Positions 44,401-54,804 of a stretch of DNA of 64,000 nucleotides are shown in pieces (position 1 is the stretch's first letter; each line of letters starts with the position of its first letter). The DNA lies in assembly GCA_019096155.1 (NCBI GenBank), contig JAHCVI010000004.1, positions 2,852,001 through 2,916,000 of the forward strand. Direction: 5' to 3'. This stretch comes from Staphylotrichum longicolle. Lineage: Eukaryota > Ascomycota > Sordariomycetes > Sordariales > Chaetomiaceae. The position numbers and the translations under genes were made by a program. The notes under the pieces were generated by a model that made no database searches, was not told the DNA's origin, and worked only from the letters and a program-made list of their open reading frames with translations.

Positions 44401-45047
44401 GACGAGGAAGAAGGTGGAGGAGGGTCGAGGGCGATGAAGAACCGAACTTATAGAAGATATCCGCAGTCCCACGTAAAGAGTAACAATACGATGGAGAACG
44501 GCCAATTGATGGCGATGGCAAGAATGAATCGAGTAGGGCAAAGTGGAATCGAGAACGAATTGTGGGAGGAGGGTGGGCAAAGAAGGCTGTTGGAGGAGGA
44601 GGATATTGTCGGCGAATGTGCTCTGGGGACGACAATAATCTGGGGACCTTGGGAAAACCATACCTTTACTGCAATCGGCGCCACGGCAAGGAAAAGATAA
44701 AGCCATTATTAGGGCAAGAGCCCAAAAGCCTGAGCCAGCAAGTGTGCCCGGGAGTGGATGGGACGGAGACGCGCGCCGTTACCCAAACAACCCAACACAA
44801 CGAGGACAGCCGTGACTTTGAAAAACCCAGTCTACTACAGTCCACAAACCATCTTGCGAGAAAACCCCACGCGTCATCCAGCAATCGACTCGCTTCCAAA
44901 GAAGTCAGTCCTGGGATTCCTTGAAGTCGATTAAATAACTTGAAGCTGACATCTCTTCCTCACAGGGAATCTGGTCGACGTCAACTCCGCCGACAACCGA
45001 TCACTCTCATCGCTTCCATCTCCGCCGGCGACCGAGCTGCTTCCGCC
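41479..45047. other. Noncoding or unrecognised region with simple repeats
   Basis: No gene is supported. Several minus-strand splice-like signals cluster at 43160-44110 (reverse donors at 43167, 43739, 43861 and 44105, with cag acceptors at about 43655, 43750 and 43910), which could mark a many-exon gene or noncoding transcript that I could not assemble. A (GAGGAA)n tract lies at 44206-44296. A good acceptor (tcttcctcacag) at about 44966 suggests an intron in the leader of the next gene. Confidence 0.38.
44206..44296. repeat. (GAGGAA)n polypurine tract
   Basis: About 90 nt of nearly perfect GAGGAA units leave all six frames open, giving artefactual Glu-only, Lys-Arg or Leu-Pro frames. A mirror-symmetric purine tract of this length can form a triplex (H-DNA). 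No gene was tied to it. Confidence 0.9.
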
Positions 45048-45380
45048 ATGGCTGCCGTCTCTGCGCTTCTGACGATGATCGGCACTCGCATCAATGAGAT
45101 CAATGACCGACTGGTCCAACTCCTCTTCCGCCAGTCCACCATACAAAACGATATGTTTCAATACCTCCGGCTGCTGGTCGAGCATAACATTCAGCCAGGT
45201 CGTGCCGAATGGGTCGTGCTCACAAACATGGAGCGTGCACATGAGGAAATGATGGAGCATTTGAACGGACTTGCCTGGGATCTGTGGCGACTCCGCCACT
45301 GGTACGAGGCACAGATCGCAATGGAGGCAGCCCGTGAGGCGGAACTTGTAAACATCCTTTGGGATCTTGAACGCCGCTAA
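45048..45380 (+). CDS. Small helical hypothetical protein
   Basis: An ATG in good context (TTCCGCCATGG) opens 110 residues, MAAVSALLTMIGTRINE... ending NILWDLERR. The sequence is almost wholly helix-forming: heptad-like hydrophobic spacing, few Gly/Pro, Trp-rich second half (NGLAWDLWRLRHWYEAQIAM), so a short coiled-coil or helical hairpin is likely. I do not recognise a family. A splice acceptor (tcacag) about 80 nt upstream suggests a leader intron. The antisense frame is also open but has poorer composition. Confidence 0.62.
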   Translation: MAAVSALLTMIGTRINEINDRLVQLLFRQSTIQNDMFQYLRLLVEHNIQPGRAEWVVLTNMERAHEEMMEHLNGLAWDLWRLRHWYEAQIAMEAAREAELVNILWDLERR

Positions 45381-45568
45381 GGATATCTGACGGATGTCGA
45401 TGGAATGGGCTGTGGATTCTCTTGAGAGATGCGGTCGAGAGACCTTGGGCGCTGGGGTAGGCTTTAAGTGCGATTACGCCTACATGCGGACGGGATGATA
45501 CGGTAAAGAGGTCGAGGTTCAGCCGGAAACTGTTTTGATGTTTTGTATCCTCATTTTCAATCGGATAC

Positions 45569-46003
45569 CTAATTGTGTTGTCCTGTGGTCGAGCAGGCGA
45601 CCACTGCCGAGATTCTGTCTCCAGACAAGTTGTGGTAGACAGCGGTCTCAATCTCGATTGCCATCATCCCCTCCATCTCTCCATTGTATGGTAGAACGGT
45701 GGGAGTGAGTTGGTCTCCAGAGAACAGAAACGGCGTTTCATCTGCCCAAACAGCTGACCAGAAGTGACGACCCTGAGATCTCAATGACACAGTATTACTG
45801 CTTGCCACATCAGACAATGAGTAACTCGCTACCGGACCGCAAAGGGTGCAGAATTTGAGTAGGAGATTTAAAACAAGGTTGCGGACAATGGGATCTGCCA
45901 AGGAAGAACAAGTGCTCACAGTCTCTTTCACCGTAAGCTTCCACTCGAACTCAGTTGCTTTTGGAAGACATGTATTCCGACTTTCGTTGAGCAGCGAAAG
46001 ACG
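45569..46003 (-). other. Coding-like fragment, no start codon
   Basis: A minus-strand frame open for 145 codons reads like real protein (CLPKATEFEWKLTVKE, NLVLNLLLKFCTLCGP, GRHFWSAVWADETPFLFSGD, NGEMEGMMAIEIETA), with Trp, Phe and Asp in compact blocks. It has no ATG before the upstream TGA, so it is either the last exon of an unrecognised spliced gene or a gene remnant. The family was not recognised. On the other strand an ATG at 45888 followed by a donor (caccgtaagc) is an alternative reading. Confidence 0.33.
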
Positions 46004-46250
46004 TCAAGCAAAAGTTCTGAAGCTGGGATTGTTTTCCTCTCCGGAACCTGCAGACGGATAAATCTTCTGGATTTCCGAGGAGGAAATTACTGAGGACACG
46101 CCCAGATCATCTTCTCCAAGCACCTTTATTTCGCCGCGACACATCGACACATCAGGTACTTCTCACCATCTTCTGCCCACCAAGAATCTGCTAAGCCTTG
46201 CCCAACGATAGAAACATTATCTTTCAAATCAGGCGAATAGACTCCGCATT

Positions 46251-47072
46251 ATGGCAGCCAGAAAAAAGGCCAACCCTCTGCGCGCCCAAGTCGCCGACTT
46301 CATGGCCAACCGCCGGGCCACCCTTGGCGACACAAACCCAGCCACCCGCTCTGAAGCTGCTGAGCGACAAGCAGCCCATATAACTCCCGAGCCGCTTGCC
46401 CCAGGCTTGCTGCTTCTTGCCCAAGCAGCAGCCATGGTGCTGGGTGACGATGCCGACAAAGAGATCGTTGATGCCAACGACCACACAGTCACGAACAACG
46501 ACAAGAACAAGAATAAGAACAAGAATAAGAACAAGAATAAGAACAAGAACAAGAACAACAACAACAAAAACATTGCGGCGGGAAAACTTCACAAGGGCGC
46601 TGATGACGATAGCGCTGAAGAAGTCATCGAAGTCCGGCCACTGAAGAAAGTCAAAACGTCGGCACTCCACACACCCAACCGCTCTCTGCTCGTCAACCTC
46701 AGGTCCAGTGGACCTTCTTCCAAAAACACCCAAAGCGCCAACCTGAGAGCCACGAGCGAGTCCGCCCATACTCCTCAATCTGCCAACTCACCACCATCTC
46801 CGTCAACCGGCTTGAGCGCCTCAAATACTCCCAACAACCATCCGACTGTCAGCGAGACAGGCAAGAAGATGTGCACAGAGTGTGAGAAGGTCGGCAAGCT
46901 GAGGTGCCAGGTAGTCAAGCGCGAGCTGTACCATGGCGCCTGCTTGCGGTGTGTCACCAGGGGCGAGACGGACAAGTGCAGTCTGTATGAGAGGGACTAC
47001 CAGGAGGTGTCCAACGATGGTGGTATCTCCCACGGCATAGCGTTGAGGAGCGCGAAACGGAAGAGAAACTAG
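46251..47072 (+). CDS. Hypothetical protein with Asn-Lys repeat and C-terminal Cys cluster
   Basis: A single exon of 273 residues starts MAARKKANPLRAQVADF. The order is: a basic N-terminus, a helix with MVLGDDADKEIVDAND, an Asn-Lys repeat (about residues 81-105) coded by an (AAGAAY)n DNA repeat, VIEVRPLKKVKT (acidic then basic), a Ser/Pro/Thr/Asn-rich linker, and a C-terminal Cys group: CTECEKVGKLRCQVV, then ACLRCVTRGETDKC. The six Cys (CxxC, C, CxxC, C) resemble a fungal zinc cluster-like motif but the spacing is not that of Zn2Cys6. It ends AKRKRN, a possible nuclear signal. DNA- or chromatin-associated function is only inference. Confidence 0.68.
   Translation: MAARKKANPLRAQVADFMANRRATLGDTNPATRSEAAERQAAHITPEPLAPGLLLLAQAAAMVLGDDADKEIVDANDHTVTNNDKNKNKNKNKNKNKNKNKNNNNKNIAAGKLHKGADDDSAEEVIEVRPLKKVKTSALHTPNRSLLVNLRSSGPSSKNTQSANLRATSESAHTPQSANSPPSPSTGLSASNTPNNHPTVSETGKKMCTECEKVGKLRCQVVKRELYHGACLRCVTRGETDKCSLYERDYQEVSNDGGISHGIALRSAKRKRN
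46492..46567 (+). repeat. (AAGAAY)n hexanucleotide repeat in a CDS
   Basis: Units alternate aagaac and aagaat, coding for Lys-Asn, then fade into aacaac. Purine-only bias and near-identical units point to slippage expansion. Confidence 0.85.
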
Positions 47073-47595
47073 GGGTTAGGCTGGGCATACCCGAAGCGCT
47101 GCCGAAATGATGGATGGTTTCCGTGCTTCTTGGAGCTTATTTGGTAACATACCTGGAGTGATGGTTGAACATGGCATCTGGTGTGGGATGGCTTGACATT
47201 GTCAGGGATTATGGTGGCGGTGGTCTGGACGATGAAGATACCCTTGTACTCGTCACTAGTGTAATTGACATGCTTTTCCAGCAATGTGTAACAGAGATGT
47301 GATTTCTGAGACTGGCTTCCAGGTAATACACGGAAGTATACCCGTGAGATGAGTGTCTAGGAAGCCCCCCACGGTCATCCCAGCCCGACCAACCATCGAT
47401 CACGGCCTCCGCCAGCTCACTCTTCCCCGCTTCGCTGGACAACAAATCAGTCACACAACAAGATCGAGCTCAACGAGCTCTCCTACACATTTCTCACATC
47501 CTGGGTCCCCGCCAACATTTATGACTCAGCTCTCGTCTTAATACTGCCACCACCACTTACCGGCAGGTACCTGGGGATCTTTGAGACTGGTCAAA
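47073..47595. other. Intergenic region before the FAD oxidoreductase
   Basis: About 520 bp between two plus-strand genes. No further ORF is supported. The last 150 bp are rich in C, A and T, in keeping with the promoter and leader of the oxidoreductase gene. Confidence 0.45.
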
Positions 47596-49147
47596 ATGGA
47601 CGAACGCGCTAAGATCCCCGTCTCCCTCCCCGTGGCCAACCCAACCGTCAGCTACTGGCAAGACCCGCCCGACGCCATCGCCGACCACCGGACCACCCCC
47701 GACCTCCCCTCCTCCGCCGACACCGTCATCATCGGCAGCGGCATCACCGGCGCCGCCGTCGCCTGGCACCTCCTGCAGGGCCCCAACCCAGGCAGCATCC
47801 TGATGCTGGAGGCCCGTCAAGCCTGCTCCGGCGCGACAGGCCGAAACGGTATATATATCTCTCCTCCCCCCTCCTTTACGTATTCATCGCGCCCATCATC
47901 TCATGCCATGATCCCCCCACCCAGGTGGCCACACCAAACACGCCTCCTACCGCACCTTCCCGCACCACGCCGCCACCACCTCCCCCCAGACCGCCGCGCA
48001 AATCGCCCGCCTCGAGCTCGCCAACATCCACGCCGTCCACGCCTTCGCCACCGCCCACGCCATCCCCTGCGACCTCCAGCCCTGCGACACCGTCGACGTC
48101 ATCTTCGACCCGGCCGAGTGGGCCGACGCGCAGGCCGCCGTGGCCGCCATGCGCGAAGCCTTCCCCCCCCGTGCCGGCCACTCGGAAGGGGAGTACCGCC
48201 TGTTCTCCGCCGAGGAGGTGAAGCGGCGCTTCCTCGTGCACGACGGGGTGTGGCAGGGGCGGGAGCAGCAGGTGCAGGGCGGGGTGGGCTACTTTGCGGG
48301 GAGCCTGTCGGCGTACCGGTTCGGGGTCGGGGTGTTGGGGCTGTGTCTGGGGCGGGGGCTGAATCTGCAGACGGGGACGGCGGTGACGGGGCTGGAGAAG
48401 AAGGAGAAGAAGAAGACGACGGAGGGAGGGGAGTCGGGTGTTGTTCAGGCTGAGTGGGAGGTGCGGACGGGGAGGGGGACGGTGAGGGCCAAGAGGGTGG
48501 TCCTGGCTACGAATGGGTATACGGCGAGCGTGTGGCGGCGGTTTCAGGGGGTGGTGGTGCCGCTGCGCGGGCAGGTGATGGCGCAGAGGCCGGGGAGTGG
48601 ACTGCCGCGGGGAGGGTATTTGGAGACGACGTATAGTTTTGTTTATGAAAAGGGGTACGAGTACATGGTGACGAGGCCGGAGGGGTCGAGGTTTGCCGGG
48701 GATGTGGTTATTGGAGGTGGGCTGGTGAGGGCGCCAAATGACGGGCTGTTAGAGTTTGGAACGACGGATGATGGGGCCCTTAACGCTGGGATCAGTGAGT
48801 ATTTGAGAGAGTCGACACCGCGGTATTTCGGATCGGACTGGGGCGAGGATCACCCCGAGGGTCGGGTCAGGAGCGAGTGGACTGGCATCATGGGATTCAG
48901 TCCAGATGGTTTTCCGTTGGTGGGAGAGGTGCCTGGAGAGAGCGGGCTGTGGGCCAGCTGCAGCTTTCAGGGGCACGGCATGGTTTTGTGCTGGATGTGC
49001 GCGAGGGCTCTGGTGGAGATGATGGAAGGACGGGACGATGAAGAGCTCAGAGAGTGGTTTCCTGACGTCTTCAGGATCACCGAGGAGAGGCTCTCACAGA
49101 GGTTTCAGGGGCGTCTGGATGCGATTCCGAAACCGAGAGATGGCTGA
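47596..49147 (+). CDS. FAD-dependent oxidoreductase, DAO family
   Basis: Exons 47596-47848 and 47925-49147 (76-nt intron, gtatat to cacccag, phase 1) code for 491 residues. The dinucleotide-binding site is DTVIIGSGITGAAVAWHLL (GxGxxG at 47-52) with the strand-2 acid at Glu72 (LMLEAR). The splice recreates CSGATGRNGGHTKH, the second FAD-contact motif of the D-amino-acid/glycerol-3-phosphate oxidase superfamily. VVLATNGYT is the ATG motif near the middle, and GIMGFSPDGFPLVGEV with FQGHGM is the C-terminal FAD motif. Fungal relatives oxidise amine substrates such as gamma-glutamylputrescine or N-methylated amino acids; the substrate here is unknown. No targeting signal is visible. Confidence 0.92.
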
Positions 49148-51783
49148 TGCCACGATGAATCCCTTTCCTCAAGCGGACCCTGAATAAGGGGCTTGGTTAC
49201 CCCTGCAGATGGCTGACTCGCATGGACATACTTTCAAACATCCACATGCGACTTGCTACCGCACAGGCGGGACTGTTTACTAAATGATGGAGCACTTTAG
49301 CGAGAGCCTCCACTGCACAGGGTTGGATCGGCCCGTCAGCAGAGATCGAGCCAGCGGGATGTTCCCGCATGTTGACTCAGCAGTGCCTAAGGAAATCGCT
49401 CATCCTGATTCTGAAAATGCAACCCGGCACGGTATGAATGGACCATGGGTTCGCAGAATGTTACCCCAATCGGTGGTCGCGGAAGCCCGCTCGAAGAGCT
49501 GCAGAACTGCTGGCTGCGCGATTGGAAACGGACGGACGCCAACCGCCTGAGTTGCAATGACAGGAGTAGAGGCTGTGTGCGTCCTCCCGCGTATGCACAA
49601 ATATCATGATATAGCTCCCAAATCTGTAGCGGTTTGCGGGTGGGCCTGTGGTCTTCATGGGCGAAACACCAAGAGCTTACACAGAAGACAGGTGATTTTC
49701 CTTGGACTGCTGAGCAACGCCATTTAAGTGTCCCGGCCAAGAACGAACCACAGCAGTGAGTGCCATGCATAACAACTCACACGACGCCAGACCTGAATGT
49801 CAACATGTGGACGACAGCAGACATGCTGGCCGACACCAAAGAAACATGTGCAAGCCCAACGCCACAACGTATCACAATGACAGCGCCATTCGTTGTCGAA
49901 CCAACGTGTCGCCGGCCAAACTGGCGGACCGGGAGCCAACAAGCCGAAATCGGCAGCTTTGGGTTCCGTCGAGAACCGCAGGAGCTATTCCGTAGAGAGG
50001 AGGCAACTCCATCCAGCCCTTCAGCTCTAGCTCTTGGCAGAATTCGGTCAAGCGGAGAAGGTGTGGAGTTGCGGTCCTTGGCCTCGCTTCAGATGCAGAC
50101 TAATTGCGACCCAGCTCACCAAGCAAGGCAGTTTGGTGACAGGGCTTCAGAAAACACAGAGACATGGATGATGTACGATGTCAAAGAGCGACCGATACTC
50201 GCATGCGGCTTGGCATGTAAACATCGGCGGTAGATATCGACTGGGCTGTGCGAGCCGTGTGCCTTTTCGTGTCGGGTTCGCATTTCGAGGTGGAGCAACA
50301 CTGCAACAAGGACGAGGAGGAGACTTCCGTGCCTGCTGCGATTGGTGACCGAGAACCAAATGGGCAGGAGCCCGGCCTGGAGCCTGGCTCCTTGAGCCTG
50401 GCTTGGTTCAGTGGAGCCAGAGGGGTGCCCCACTGGGGCCCAGCCAACTGGGACGAGAACTCCCTGCCATCTCATTTCGGCATCCATGGGTCCGCCACAT
50501 GCAGAGTCTTTTTTTCTTTCGATCAACTGCTGCTGTGCGTCTTGTCGTGCCCGCTGTCAGCGCTCCCACGTTGCTGGGACATTTCTTCCGGATGCTACCC
50601 GAACAAGATCGGTCCGGCTGAAGGGCCCTCCCAGGCGATTTCTGAGTCCTTCTCAGGCGGTGCAGTGCATTTGGTCGTGCAATTCCATCTGCCGCTTCAG
50701 TTTCCACTTTCCGCTTTCCACTACCAAACTCAACTTGGCGGTTTCAAGGATGTTTTTCTCGGATCTTTCTCCTCCCGTGCCCCTGCTCCCCGCCGGACAA
50801 CGATGCGCCTTTCGCGCTTTTACATGCACTTCTTCCCGAGCGCTGTCGGGAAGAGACGACATGCCCACCCATGCCACCGGTACCCCTCTGCCAAGCCGAA
50901 TGCAACCAGACTGTTGGGACGGGAGCTTTCTCACCGCCATCTGCGGGCTTGCGGCCAACCAGGGTGCGAGCCGAGTGTGGCAAACAGCGACGGACGCCCT
51001 TCCGGACTGCTGGGAACAGCACCTGCAGGCTGTTGGGTCAGCCCTCGCCCTCGTTCCCCATCCTCGGGCGGTTTTGGCAGACTCGAGGCACATTTTTTGC
51101 GGGATACGAAGCCGGTCAGAGTGAGACTCGGAAATGCACTGTCTCTGACTGTGGCCGGGGATTCATGAATCATGCAGCAACACACGGCCTGCCGAGGCAC
51201 CTCCCCGGCGGTTTTTACTTATCTGTGATCTCTGTGGGAGCGACTGAGCGAGTCGAGAACCCTGCCCTTGCCTGCTGACGGAACGGGGAGCCCCACCCGC
51301 GATCCCAGCACCCGCTTCCCCTCCCGTCTGCAAGTGCCAGCCCATCCCAAAACCGGTGCCAGTCACAGCCAGTCGGCCCAGTCCATCCCCATTCCGTTCC
51401 CAGCGCAATGTTTCGTGCTCGGATTGGGGCTCCCGCGGGAGCCAGAGCGGTGGGCCTCAGCAAACCACCTCGCCAATAACCATGCCGCCCTCCCCCCCTT
51501 CGCTTCCAATGAGATTTCCCTGGACTTTCCCGGGCCACACGTTACCAGATCCTCGGGACCCAGGGTCTTTCAGCCCGTAGCACTTCAGCATTTGACTCGT
51601 TCCCCGTCTCCAGACCCGGCTCTGCCCCGCTGCACGCTGCACGCCCGCCACGTAGTCACCACATCCCAGACACCCGCTGACGGGAGGAGAGTGAGGAGAT
51701 TTCCGACCGTTCGTGTCTGTCTCAGCTCTCAGCGTCCGTCCCCCCCTCTTAAATCCCTTGAGCCACCCGAGAGCGCACCCGCA
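49148..51783. other. 2.6-kb intergenic region upstream of the LaeA-like gene
   Basis: No gene is supported. Frames at 49760-50233 and 50248-51168 (plus) are open but overlap open frames on the other strand and have no motifs. The last 500 bp are unbroken in the frame of the next gene and Pro/Ser-rich, typical of a C-rich 5' leader; no in-frame ATG with a better context than 51784 was seen. Confidence 0.45.
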
Positions 51784-53847
51784 ATGCCCGACTCAAATCC
51801 GGACGAGCCCTCCCCCAAACCACCAACACCCGCATCCGACTATCCTTCCCGCCCTTCCTCCAGCTCAACCCACATCGCAGTCGGCATGCACTCGACCCCA
51901 GAAGAGGACCTCTACGCCGCCGCCGAAGCCATGCGCGAGGCCATGCGGAGCAAGAGCATGAGCCGGTGCAAAGGCAAAGGCAAGGCAGCGACCCCCCCCA
52001 CCACCACCACCACCAGGACAGCGGCAGCCACCTCACCCCCCTCTGCCTCCGCAACCACCCTCGCCCACGCCACCACAGCCACCACCACCACATCCTCCCC
52101 AGCCCACTCTCCCTCGCACCACTCCTCACCATCATCCACAACCAGCTCCCACCACATCCCCCACCCCCCCTCGGAAACAGACCAATCTCCCACCACAAAC
52201 GGCACGACGACCGGCGGCGGCGGGCCCTTCGCCTTCGACGACGACATGGCCCGCTACCCGGCCTCCATGACCTCGTCGGTGCGCGACCACGTGTACGAGG
52301 GGGGGCTGCGCTACCACGCCTACCGCGCGGGCAAATACGCCTTCCCCAACGACGAGACGGAGCAGAACCGCGACGACATGAAGCACACCATGACGCTGAT
52401 GCTGTGCCGCGGGGCGTACTTTTACGCGCCGGTCGAGGAGGTGCTGGAGAGGGGTGGGGAGGTGTTGGATTTGGGTGAGTCTTTTTTTTCTTTTTTCTTT
52501 CTCACTGCTTTAGTAATATACTTCTCCCCATTCTTGGGTCTTTCTTTTTTTTTGGAGTGGCTCGTTTTCTTTTGGCTTGGCGGTGGGTCGGTTGGTGGTG
52601 AGTTGGATCGTTGTGAAGCTGGCCTGGGACCGGTGGAAGTACGAGGAGGAGTTAGGGGGCGAAGCTCAAGGGGAAAGGGCACTGAAGGACGGATGGGAGG
52701 TGAAGTGGGAGGGGGTTGGACGAGATGGGGTTGGTAGTGGGAAAAAAGATTGCGCAGGTCGCATATGAGTGACGGAAAGAAGCTGACTCGTAACTTTGCA
52801 CCCACAGGTACGGGAACGGGAATCTGGGCCATGGAACGTAAGTGGATTGGACTTTTCTTCTGCCAGGAACCCGAGGGGCGTGAGACATTGGGCTGCGGCG
52901 CCGAGGCCACGCGAGCTGTCACACCTGTCTCACATGTTGTGCTCACCTCACTCGGTGTTTTATTTACGGTACCCGGTAGCATCGGCTTCTTGTGGAACCT
53001 CACTCCTGGGATGGACAGCGGCTGGGACAGCGTAGACGGCGTGTCTCGGGAAGCCGCTGATGGTGTCTGGGCTTTTTATAGAAGACCAAAAGGCAGAAGA
53101 GCTAACCATCATAGTCGGCGACAAGTACCCCAACGCCACCATCACCGGCATCGATCTCTCCCCGATCCAGCCCACCTTCGTCCCCGAAAACGTCCACTTC
53201 TTCGTCGACGACTTTGAAGAAGAATGGGTCGACCCCGACAACAAGTTCGACTTTATCCACCTCCGCCACACGTTGCACTCGGTCCAGGACCCCAAAGCTC
53301 TCTTCCGCCGCGCACTCCGGTACGCCCTCCCTTCCTTCCTTGTTTTTCCCCCTCCGCTCTTTACTGACCCCCCGGCCCCCCCGCGCCCAGCCACCTCAAA
53401 CCAGGCGGCTACTTCGAAGCGCAAGAGATCTCCATCACCCCCGAGTCGGACGACGACACGCTCTCTCCGGACGTCCCCTACGCCCTGCGCGACTACATCA
53501 ACTTCATGGCGGCGGGGATGCGCGCGCTCGGCTCCGACGTGCACGCGGTGCGCACGCTGCCCGAGGACCTGCGCGCGGCCGGGTTCGAGGACGTGCGCAA
53601 GACGACGCACAAGTGCCCGCTGGGCGTGTGGCCGCGCGACAAGCGGCTGCGGTTCTGCGGCCTGTTCCTCCGCACCGCCATCATGGACGGGCTGCGCGGG
53701 CTGAGCCGGCGGCCCCTGACGGCGCTCGGCTGGACGCAGCTGCAGATCGAGATGTTCCTGGTGGACGTGCGCAAGGCGCTCATGGACGCCGGCGTGCATG
53801 CCTACATGACGCTGCACGTGGTGCATGGGCGGAAGCCGGCGAGGTGA
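51784..53847 (+). CDS. LaeA-like SAM-dependent methyltransferase
   Basis: Four exons, 51784-52474, 52808-52837, 53115-53319 and 53391-53847, give 460 residues. Introns are 333, 277 and 71 nt. The splices restore VLDLGTGTGIWAMELGDKYP (motif I), ITGIDLSPIQP (motif II acid), FDFIHLRHTLHSVQDPK and LKPGGYFEAQEI, as in LaeA/Llm proteins. The first 155 residues are a disordered Ser/Thr/Pro/His-rich tail with long Thr and Ser runs; the domain starts near DMARYPASMTSSVRDHVYEGGLRYHAYR. LaeA itself controls secondary metabolism and development through chromatin; many Llm paralogues have other or unknown roles, so this is a family call only. Exon 2 is a 30-nt microexon coding for the core of motif I. Confidence 0.9.
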
Positions 53848-54804
53848 AGGAGCGGTAGGAAAGGGGCAAGACAATATTCTTTTTGGGGGGTTGGACGTCA
53901 GTTTCGACACGTGTCCATTGCGCACGAGCGTGTGGGTGACAACAACCGAACGCACGGCGCGGGTCCGGGGCCTGAAGAGGTCATGAAGGGCGTTTTGGTC
54001 ACCACGCCAGCGAAGGGCATCACCCCGACAACGGGTCGGGCTCGCGAGCGACTGCATATGCTCGCTCCTGGGCACATGTGGACACTTTGACGTCGCTGCG
54101 TCAGGGACAGGGCGATATCAGCCTCCATTTACAGAGTCCGGCCAGGGCCGAAGAAAGCAGCACCCTGCGCCAATTCCAGGCCTCATTCCAGGCCTCCGCC
54201 ACCAGTCCGGACTCCAGGCTTGCAGCGGAAAGATGAACTGAACACCGGCTTGAACGACGAATTCTGGCCATGCCAGCTTGGCTGGGTCGTCAACGGCCGA
54301 CATGTGACACACGACAGAACACGATTTTGCATTTCCCAATCTCTTATGGGGCAAAAGGCAACCAGGAGCGTGGATATTTTGGTACCTTGGGTCAGCATTT
54401 CGGCAGCATCTACTAGGACATCACGGGCGGGGAATATGCATTGAGATCTGGACACGCCGGCGTCAGTTGCATTTGTGTTTTTCAGCATACTGCATGGACA
54501 AAGGGGGCAGATATGAGGAGTGGACCGTGGAACGGTTGGATAGGACACTTTTCAGATGGGCTGGATCGTGAGCAACATTAGGCAAGGCAAGAGCTGGAGG
54601 GAGGGAGGTGTCCCTCCACGACGCAGCATCCTTGGATTCACCTCAAGCTGAAACGCTTTGTGAATCAGCTCGAAGTGGCATCAACAAATCAGAGAGTAGT
54701 CGAGGACTGACTCTTCAAACTTCAAATAAACGAAATGACGCTGTCTACATGCTACTACACATTCCTAATGGTGCCACCCATCCACACTCACATCCACCAC
54801 ACTC
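53848..54804. other. Intergenic region between convergent genes
   Basis: About 960 bp hold the 3' ends of the LaeA-like gene (plus) and homogentisate dioxygenase (minus). No gene is supported. Short frames here lack motifs. Confidence 0.45.

Noticed and set aside
44105..44700. Glu-rich, Lys-Arg and Leu-Pro frames
   Set aside because: All are created by the (GAGGAA)n repeat read in different frames and strands.
50248..51168. 306-codon plus-strand frame
   Set aside because: Three overlapping frames are open here and none has protein-like blocks.
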